Positions 1-4,059 of a DNA stretch of 5,736 nucleotides are shown here, piece after piece (positions within the stretch are counted from its first letter, which is position 1; every line of letters starts with the position of its first letter). The stretch spans positions 1 through 5,736 of the forward strand of contig CAMPGG010000225.1 of NCBI GenBank assembly GCA_946885335.1, written 5' to 3'. The notes beneath the pieces were generated by a model that was not told the DNA's origin, ran no database searches, and saw only the letters and a list, made by a program, of their open reading frames with translations. Made by a program: the position numbers and the translations under genes. The stretch is from an uncultured Chitinophagaceae bacterium. GTDB lineage: Bacteria; Bacteroidota; Bacteroidia; Chitinophagales; Chitinophagaceae.

Positions 1-323
1 ACCGCATCCAGTGATGAAACCGTTGTTTGCAAATTGATGGTTATATCTTTTTCCTCATCGTCTTTTAATATGATTGACTGGTAGAAATTCTCAAAGCCCA
101 CTATGGAGATCTTTAAATCATACTTACCCGGCGCAAGTAAATTAAATTCAAAACGGCCAGCTGAATCTGAAATCAAAACCTGGTGCTTGCTTAATGAAAC
201 AGTAGCATTCATAACCGGTTCATCTGCGTTTAAAACAATGCCCCTGATTACCCCCTGCGCCTGTAGGCAAAAAGGAATAAAAAATATTAACCCAATAAAA
301 TATAATCTGCGTACATGTTTCAT
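1..323 (-). CDS. TonB-dependent outer-membrane receptor, N-terminal fragment (cut by window edge)
   Basis: Only the first 107 codons are present; the gene continues past the left edge. Residues 1-23 form a signal peptide: basic MKHVRR, then a hydrophobic core, then a likely cut near QAQ|G. Residues 24-100 read as a carboxypeptidase-regulatory-like (CarboxypepD_reg-like) beta-sandwich, with GxVxGxV-like opening strand VIRGIVLN, then SDSAGRFEF, LAPGKYDLKIS and VGFENF, as is typical ahead of the plug of Bacteroidota TonB-dependent receptors. The fragment ends in SSLDAV, the usual lead-in to the TonB box. By family, the full protein would be an outer-membrane barrel importing a substrate with TonB-ExbBD energy; the substrate cannot be read here. 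The divergent metal-dependent repressor next door makes a metal or metal chelate the best inference. ATG at 323-321 is chosen because it begins the signal peptide. A SusC-type receptor or another carboxypeptidase-regulatory-like outer-membrane protein is possible. Confidence 0.85.
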   Translation of the reverse strand, partial: MKHVRRLYFIGLIFFIPFCLQAQGVIRGIVLNADEPVMNATVSLSKHQVLISDSAGRFEFNLLAPGKYDLKISIVGFENFYQSIILKDDEEKDITINLQTTVSSLDA

Positions 324-330
324 AACCCAA

Positions 331-359
331 CAAAAATAGTATTTATTTGAACTTCCAAA
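331..359 (-). promoter_or_regulatory. Candidate Bacteroidota-type promoter of the TonB receptor gene
   Basis: On the minus strand, TATTTTTG (338-331) fits the TAnnTTTG -7 element of the Bacteroidota primary sigma factor. TTTG (359-356) could be the -33 element, with a 17-bp spacer, slightly shorter than usual. Only 7 nt separate the box from the ATG, so a transcript would have almost no leader. Prediction from consensus only. Confidence 0.45.
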
Positions 360-367
360 GTTATTTT

Positions 368-383
368 ATTTGGGATACCAAAT
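368..383. promoter_or_regulatory. 16-bp palindrome, candidate operator for the DtxR/MntR-like repressor
   Basis: ATTTGG-GATA-CCAAAT is a perfect inverted repeat with 6-bp arms and a 4-bp centre, placed near the middle of the divergent intergenic region, between the two predicted promoters. A further half-site, CCAAA at 355-359, overlaps the predicted -33 box of the receptor gene. DtxR/MntR-family dimers bind palindromes of this size and often regulate their own gene. The sequence is not an exact match to the classic DtxR or MntR consensus, so assignment to this repressor rests on position and symmetry. Confidence 0.45.
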
Positions 384-387
384 TTTA

Positions 388-413
388 TTGCTCAGGTAAA
401 CCGATTATCTTTG
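388..413 (+). promoter_or_regulatory. Candidate promoter of the dtxR-like gene
   Basis: TATCTTTG at 406-413 is a full match to the Bacteroidota TAnnTTTG -7 element. The only -33 candidate is TTG at 388-390 with a short 15-bp spacer, so that half is weak. The start codon follows after 4 nt (ATTT), which puts transcription start at or next to the ATG and predicts a leaderless message. No Shine-Dalgarno sequence is present. Confidence 0.5.
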
Positions 414-417
414 ATTT

Positions 418-1083
418 ATGTCGCATTTTGAACATTACTCAGAAGAGAATTACCTGAAAATGCTGTATAAGCTGGGTAGCAAAGACCTGAAAAAGGTTAA
501 TAATACCGCTTTGTCCAAAGCGCTGGAACTAAACCCGGCCACTGTTTTAGAGATGGTGAGAAAACTAAAAGAAAAAAAACTGGTTGTTTTAGGCTCTGAC
601 AAATCCATACAATTAACAGATAAAGGAAAAAAGAAAGCATTGCTCATTATTCGTAAACACCGTTTATGGGAAGTTTTTTTAGTGGAGAAATTACAATTTA
701 AATGGAATGAAGTGCATGTGCTGGCCGAGCAGCTTGAACATATTGAATCTGATGAAATGATTGACAGGCTGGAAGGTTTTCTCGGGCACCCTGATTTTGA
801 TCCGCATGGTGATCCTATACCAGATAAAAATGGCAAAATAAAAATTAACCAAACCACCCCACTGGCCAGTTGCCCGGCGGGCAAAACAGTAAAAGTGATC
901 AGTTTTGCAGAAACCAATGATGCATTTCTTGACTACCTGGCAAAACTAAATATCAAACCAGGTATAAAAATTAAGCTGACCGACATCCATGAATATGATC
1001 AATCATTATCTGTTATCATTCAAAAAAAATCCGTGCAGCTTAGTGAAAAAGCAGCACGGAATATTTTGGTAGAACCAGCCTGA
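418..1083 (+). CDS. DtxR/MntR-family metal-dependent transcriptional repressor
   Basis: A cytoplasmic DNA-binding repressor of 221 residues, the length of three-domain DtxR proteins. Residues 8-67 are the winged helix-turn-helix (SEENYLKMLYKL start, recognition helix about 39-54, wing ending in LTDKG). Residues 75-136 are the metal-binding dimerisation domain, with the RKHRLWE signature (79-85), EVH (98-100), EQLEH (104-108) and DPHGDPIP (129-136 region). Residues 147-220 form a FeoA/SH3-like C-terminal domain. By motif alignment the ligands are His81, Glu85 and His100 for one site and Glu104, Glu107 and His108 for the other. Glu104 replaces the Cys102 of DtxR, as in manganese-sensing MntR, while Asn11 occupies the position of DtxR Met10/MntR Asp8. 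It is divergent from a TonB receptor, its probable target along with itself. ATG 418 is supported because the family's conserved SEENYL begins at residue 8. Whether it senses Mn, Fe or another metal is open. Confidence 0.95.
   Translation: MSHFEHYSEENYLKMLYKLGSKDLKKVNNTALSKALELNPATVLEMVRKLKEKKLVVLGSDKSIQLTDKGKKKALLIIRKHRLWEVFLVEKLQFKWNEVHVLAEQLEHIESDEMIDRLEGFLGHPDFDPHGDPIPDKNGKIKINQTTPLASCPAGKTVKVISFAETNDAFLDYLAKLNIKPGIKIKLTDIHEYDQSLSVIIQKKSVQLSEKAARNILVEPA
1022..1059 (-). terminator. Intrinsic terminator of the minus-strand operon, lying inside the dtxR-like coding region
   Basis: The arms CCGTGC-A-GCT (1031-1040) and AGC-A-GCACGG (1050-1059) form a stem of 6 bp, one A:A mismatch and 3 bp, with a 9-nt loop (1041-1049). 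Read on the minus strand the stem is followed by A and then eight T (1029-1022), the classic Rho-independent layout. It begins 25 nt past the barrel gene's stop codon. On the plus strand the tail (AATATTTTGG) is poor, so termination should favour the minus direction. Confidence 0.8.
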
Positions 1084-1899
1084 TTATTTTTTCAATGCAT
1101 TAAAAAAAGTTCTTTCAAAAGACAAATAATAACTTTTATCACCCATCCGGTGCATGTTACCCTCTATTTGAAAACGGTAACCCAGGTTTATTTTGGCATT
1201 GCTGTTTACAATAAATTGCAAAGCCGGCGCCAGGTCTACATAATATTTGTTACCATCCAATAATTTTTGCCCAAGCAGTTCAGCATACAAGTTTACATTT
1301 AACTGTTTGTAACTGGTGTATTCTTTTGGTAATAATAAATAACCCGCTGATAAGGAATAATTAAGTGCCTGGTAGTGTCTCTCAGGTATGTAATAAACTT
1401 TATCAAACCGGGAACTGTTCAAAACCTGTGTATTACTAACGGTGCCGGATAGCGCAAATTTATGCCAGAGCTGTGTAGCGATGATTCCTGCTTTTATTCC
1501 ACTTTTATCGCCTCTCAGGTTTATTTCATCAAACGCATTGTAGTCTTTATTCACTGCGGCTTCGGCAAATACTGCCATCCTGAAATGTTTATGTACATCA
1601 TCAACCGATAAAAAACGATATTGTCCATAAACATATGCACCATCCCAGCTAAATCCATCCTGGTAAATATTGGAAAAAGAAGTTCCAACATGCGCCATGA
1701 ACTTTGTATGAAATCCAACCTGCCATTCAGGCGTATACCGTTGCTTCAATGCTGATGAACCCGGCATTAGCTGCGCAGATAATTTTGCAGTCATTGAATT
1801 GGCAGGCATATTGGATGCAGGTTCTGAAAATATATACAACTCCTGCGCCTGTGAATAGAAACTATTTCCTATCAACAGGAGCATCAAAAACTTCTTCAT
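1084..1899 (-). CDS. Outer-membrane beta-barrel-like protein of unknown function
   Basis: A 271-residue exported protein that I cannot place in a named family. Residues 1-18 are a signal peptide (MKK, hydrophobic core, SQA|QE). The mature start, LYIFSEPASNMPANSM (21-36), looks like a conserved motif. The rest alternates polar and hydrophobic residues in aromatic-rich strands such as WQVGFHTKFMAHVGTSF, GAYVYGQYRF and YSLSAGYLLL, and finishes with YYLSFERTFF, as expected of a small outer-membrane barrel. There are no cysteines or His/Met clusters. It is the last gene of the operon, 8 bp after the TlpA-like gene, with its TAA directly abutting the TGA of the convergent repressor gene. From context it may form an outer-membrane pore or sensor for the metal-handling proteins upstream; that is inference. 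Coding status is well supported by length, export signal and position. Confidence 0.82.
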   Translation of the reverse strand: MKKFLMLLLIGNSFYSQAQELYIFSEPASNMPANSMTAKLSAQLMPGSSALKQRYTPEWQVGFHTKFMAHVGTSFSNIYQDGFSWDGAYVYGQYRFLSVDDVHKHFRMAVFAEAAVNKDYNAFDEINLRGDKSGIKAGIIATQLWHKFALSGTVSNTQVLNSSRFDKVYYIPERHYQALNYSLSAGYLLLPKEYTSYKQLNVNLYAELLGQKLLDGNKYYVDLAPALQFIVNSNAKINLGYRFQIEGNMHRMGDKSYYLSFERTFFNALKK

Positions 1900-1907
1900 G
1901 AATGATT

Positions 1908-2396
1908 TTATTTTTTCAAAAGCTGGGTTAAGGCTTTGTCTAATTCTCCTGGAAGCAGATCTATGCCTACGACAATGCCCTTTTGATCAATGAGATAGTT
2001 TGTAGGAATGGCCATCAGTTGCCATTTCTCCGCAGTCTTTGCCTGCCACCCGCCCGGGTCAATTACCTGGAGCCAGGTTATTTTATCTTTTACAACGGCT
2101 TTGCGCCAATGTTTTTCTTCTTCATCCAATGAAACACCAAAAATTTCAAACCCGTTTTCTTTATGCTTCTTATACAATTTTACCAGATCCCTGTTGGCAG
2201 AACGACAAGGTCCGCACCAGGAAGCCCAAAAATCAATGAGTATAACTTTTCCTTCAAGAGATGACAGACTGAGCGTATCGCCATTTAAACCGGGTAAAGT
2301 GATCTCGTAAGGTTTCTCACCATAATTTGGTTGTGCAAGCATAACCAAAGGCAGAAAAACAACAGCCAGCAGGATAAATATGTTTTTGCGAATCAT
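1908..2396 (-). CDS. TlpA-like periplasmic thiol-disulfide oxidoreductase
   Basis: A 162-residue exported thioredoxin-fold protein. Residues 1-21 are a signal peptide (MIRKN, hydrophobic core, MLA|QP) without a lipobox cysteine, so a soluble periplasmic protein is expected. The core has LPGLNGDTLSLSSLEGK (34-50), the DFWASWCGPC active site (Cys61 and Cys64), SLDEEEKHW (89-97) and the cis-proline loop AIPT (Pro131) followed by YLIDQKG (134-140), all hallmarks of the AhpC-TSA/TlpA (ResA-like) group. By family it reduces disulfides of exported proteins using electrons from an inner-membrane donor. Placed directly after two HMA-domain genes with CXXC and CC sites, it likely keeps those metal-binding thiols reduced; this is inference. 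A strong hairpin ends 8 nt before its start codon, so its expression relative to the upstream genes may be reduced. The barrel gene follows after 8 bp and is surely cotranscribed. Confidence 0.95.
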   Translation of the reverse strand: MIRKNIFILLAVVFLPLVMLAQPNYGEKPYEITLPGLNGDTLSLSSLEGKVILIDFWASWCGPCRSANRDLVKLYKKHKENGFEIFGVSLDEEEKHWRKAVVKDKITWLQVIDPGGWQAKTAEKWQLMAIPTNYLIDQKGIVVGIDLLPGELDKALTQLLKK

Positions 2397-2436
2397 AAAT
2401 ATAAAATTGCTCCCGGGCTTATTACCGGGAGCAATT
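2397..2436 (-). terminator. Strong hairpin with U-rich tail between the HMA and TlpA genes (terminator or attenuator)
   Basis: AATTGCTCCCGG (2405-2416) and CCGGGAGCAATT (2425-2436) form a perfect 12-bp stem with an 8-nt loop. On the minus strand the stem starts 3 nt after the HMA gene's TAA, and its 3' side is followed by TTATATTT (2404-2397), then the ATG of the TlpA-like gene. It looks like a partial terminator, a processing site or a 3'-end stabiliser inside an operon. The T-run is interrupted, so full termination is uncertain. Confidence 0.6.
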
Positions 2437-2439
2437 ATT

Positions 2440-2985
2440 TTAAAGTGTTACATGAAAAATTCTTGTGTTAGCGGCTATACCATCCTGTTGGCAACAACTA
2501 CCGGCTATGCCTGTCTGTAAACATTCCATGTCCGTTTTGTTAGCGTATTTTTTAAAATCTTTACCAGTAACAAAATTTTTATCAATCATGGTAATGGTTT
2601 TTTCACCTGACAGTTGCTGCTCTTTTACATCAACAAAATGAAAAACCTGGTCACTGATCTTTACATGCTGATCATTTTTGACATTGACATTATTGAACAG
2701 ACCGGTCAACTGCAATTTCGCAACAGAAAACCCCGCATCTTCTACAGCAGTTTGCAACGCATCAATACTAAATGCCTCGTTATTTTTAAATGTGATATTA
2801 AAAATCGAATTCTTGATATCAGGTTTTACTTCAGCCACAAATGGTAAAACTTCCAATGCCTTATTGATTGCATTGCTGCACATGGCACAGGTTAAACCGC
2901 TGGCCTGCAGGGATGCTTTTGAAAACTGCGCTTCACCCTGCATAGCAAAAAAAACGATCGAAATAAATATTACTAATTTCTTCAT
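2440..2985 (-). CDS. Exported heavy-metal-associated (HMA) domain protein with extra C-terminal domain
   Basis: A 181-residue protein with a signal peptide (1-19, MKK start, GEA|Q end). Residues 23-90 form an HMA/CopZ-like ferredoxin-fold domain with GLTCAMCSNAI (Cys33 and Cys36 form the CXXC site), then LEVLPFVAEV, FNITFKNNEAFSIDALQ and VEDAGFSV, matching the family's beta-alpha-beta order. HMA domains bind soft metals, usually Cu(I), through these cysteines. Residues 91-181 are a second, unrecognised region of short beta-like segments with Cys155 and a vicinal Cys164-Cys165 pair. The gene starts 17 bp after the upstream Cys-rich HMA gene and is followed by a hairpin and then the TlpA-like gene. 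It probably works as a periplasmic metal carrier whose thiols TlpA maintains; substrate and partner are inferred. The start is chosen for the signal peptide; there is no Shine-Dalgarno. Confidence 0.88.
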   Translation of the reverse strand: MKKLVIFISIVFFAMQGEAQFSKASLQASGLTCAMCSNAINKALEVLPFVAEVKPDIKNSIFNITFKNNEAFSIDALQTAVEDAGFSVAKLQLTGLFNNVNVKNDQHVKISDQVFHFVDVKEQQLSGEKTITMIDKNFVTGKDFKKYANKTDMECLQTGIAGSCCQQDGIAANTRIFHVTL

Positions 2986-3002
2986 CTTGTATTTTTAAAT
3001 TT

Positions 3003-3524
3003 TTACGACTTTTTGCAACAGTCTTTTCCGCTATGACCTTCCATTGTGCAGGTAGCTTCTTTACAACCTGTGCATTTTCCATCCTTGGTGCAATCGGCGC
3101 ATTTACCATCTTTACAATCTGCACATTTACCGTCTTTACAGCAATCTTTTTCTGCGCAGCAAGCCTCTTTAGCTACAGTAACATTATTGTGTGCAGTACG
3201 CTCATATTTACAGCAACCGTGAAGGCTGTTGTAAGCTTCATCGGAAGCTTTTACATCTTTTGTATCATAACCTGTAGCAGCAACTGCTTTTTGAATTTTT
3301 GCATTATTAGATGAAGTGTGCTGATATTCTACCGTTAGCATTTTAGTATCGGCATCCCAGGCAGCATAAGAAGCACCGGCAGTTTTTGCCGCTTTTTCAA
3401 TTTTATTTTTACACATTCCACAGTTACCAGAAACAGGAATTGTTTCTTTTACCGATTGTGCAAATGAAAATTGAGTTAATCCTATAAAAAGTGTGAGGAC
3501 AGAAAATAATCTGATCGATTTCAT
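3003..3524 (-). CDS. Exported HMA-domain protein with metallothionein-like Cys-rich tail
   Basis: A 173-residue protein with a signal peptide (1-22, ending SFA|QS). Residues 25-92 form an HMA-like domain with GNCGMCKNKIEKAA (Cys35 and Cys38 form the CXXC site), then AAWDADTKMLTVEY and KAVAATGYDT. A short linker carries LHGCCKYE (Cys104-Cys105), a motif that recurs in Bacteroidota proteins of this type. Residues 121-173 contain 13 cysteines as CC pairs and CXXC sites, including three copies of an eight-residue KDGKCxxC unit (130-154), and the protein ends DCCKKS. HMA domains bind Cu(I) and similar metals; the tail resembles a small metallothionein and should hold several soft-metal ions. Expected in the periplasm, as a store or buffer feeding the next HMA protein, which is inference. 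It lies 80 bp after the HYC_CC_PP gene, with no clear separate promoter, and 17 bp before the next gene. Confidence 0.9.
   Translation of the reverse strand: MKSIRLFSVLTLFIGLTQFSFAQSVKETIPVSGNCGMCKNKIEKAAKTAGASYAAWDADTKMLTVEYQHTSSNNAKIQKAVAATGYDTKDVKASDEAYNSLHGCCKYERTAHNNVTVAKEACCAEKDCCKDGKCADCKDGKCADCTKDGKCTGCKEATCTMEGHSGKDCCKKS
3063..3137 (-). repeat. Three tandem 24-bp units encoding KDGKCxxC
   Basis: In-frame repeats at 3114-3137, 3090-3113 and 3063-3086, with one extra Thr codon (3087-3089) between the second and third. The first two encode KDGKCADC and share 20 of 24 bases; the third encodes KDGKCTGC and shares 18 of 24 with the first. The DNA similarity suggests fairly recent unit duplication that added CXXC sites to the Cys-rich tail. 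Confidence 0.85.
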
Positions 3525-3604
3525 AAAAAAGTTTTTTTGAAATTAAAGGTATTATTATAACAGGCTTATGCCTTTATTTAAACGTTGAAAAGCATTTATT
3601 GGTA

Positions 3605-3988
3605 TCAGATGCGAAAGACTTTGTTGACCAGGTAAACAGGTTGTTTACTATCAGGGGGTAAGTAATCAAAATGATTAAAAGAATAATTTATCGGGAATGT
3701 ATTTAATGCTGTAACCGGTGTTTGGGTAATTACCGGTGTAATGCTTTTTAATTTGTAAAAATAGTAAGAGGCAAAATGATCATCCTGTAGTTTTACAACT
3801 TTGGTATCATCATGACAGCAACCATTGGTTTCATCATTGCTCATGCCACATTTGGAACAGGTTTCTGACTTTTTACCAAATAACTCCAATGAACTGAGTT
3901 TATCCATACAATAGTGGCTGTTAATGATCAGCCCGCTGGTAAACGAAAGGTAAAAGACGGTTAATATGGTAAAGGCCAGTTTCTGCAT
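3605..3988 (-). CDS. HYC_CC_PP family protein
   Basis: A 127-residue exported or membrane-anchored protein carrying the three marks that name this Bacteroidota family: HYC at 25-27 (NSHYCMDKL), CC at 57-58 (NGCCHDD) and PP at 111-112 (YLPPDSKQP), with the typical end VNKVFRI. An additional CSKC pair lies at 44-47. Residues 3-22 are hydrophobic and serve as signal peptide or anchor. No biochemical role is established that I know of; the conserved cysteines and histidines suggest metal binding outside the cytoplasm. It is the first gene of the five-gene operon and has the best promoter, TATCTTTG, 13 nt before its ATG. Its place ahead of two HMA proteins supports a role in metal (probably copper) handling, by inference. 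Confidence 0.9.
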   Translation of the reverse strand: MQKLAFTILTVFYLSFTSGLIINSHYCMDKLSSLELFGKKSETCSKCGMSNDETNGCCHDDTKVVKLQDDHFASYYFYKLKSITPVITQTPVTALNTFPINYSFNHFDYLPPDSKQPVYLVNKVFRI

Positions 3989-4001
3989 ATATACAACTCG
4001 C

Positions 4002-4032
4002 CAAAGATAAACTGTATTTAACAGGAATGAAA
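4002..4032 (-). promoter_or_regulatory. Candidate promoter of the metal-handling operon
   Basis: On the minus strand TATCTTTG (4009-4002) fully matches TAnnTTTG, and TTTC (4032-4029) is a 3-of-4 match to the -33 TTTG with a 19-bp spacer, the normal distance. The same eight-base -7 box occurs before the dtxR-like gene. The ATG lies 13 nt downstream, giving a leader of only a few nucleotides. The 71-bp gap it sits in holds no convincing terminator for the porin gene upstream. Confidence 0.55.
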
Positions 4033-4059
4033 GTGATCGGCCGAAAAAAAATACAAATC

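Noticed and set aside
103..339. 78-codon plus-strand frame over the receptor N-terminus
   Set aside because: Antisense to a signal peptide and carboxypeptidase-regulatory-like domain that read well on the other strand; the protein has no features.
450..917. 155-codon open frame on the minus strand inside the repressor gene
   Set aside because: It lies fully antisense to a clear DtxR/MntR-family gene, and its translation is Ser/Cys/Phe-rich with no recognisable domain.
1067..1090. Plus-strand terminator for the dtxR-like gene (TGGT-AGA-ACCA, then TTATTTTTTC)
   Set aside because: The stem is only 4 bp and 6 nt separate it from the T-rich stretch, too weak to call.
2933..3124. 63-codon minus-strand frame overlapping the Cys-rich HMA gene
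   Set aside because: An out-of-frame reading of the Cys-repeat region; it overlaps two well-supported genes and has no independent start context.
3554..3559. TATAAT on the minus strand upstream of the Cys-rich HMA gene, like a sigma-70 -10 box
   Set aside because: Bacteroidota primary promoters use TAnnTTTG, and no TTGACA-like element lies at the right distance; such a hexamer is expected by chance in AT-rich DNA.
4037..4050. TCGGCCGA palindrome next to an A-run after the porin gene, considered as a terminator
   Set aside because: The palindrome has no loop, so it cannot form a stable stem in RNA, and it lies within the next gene's promoter region.
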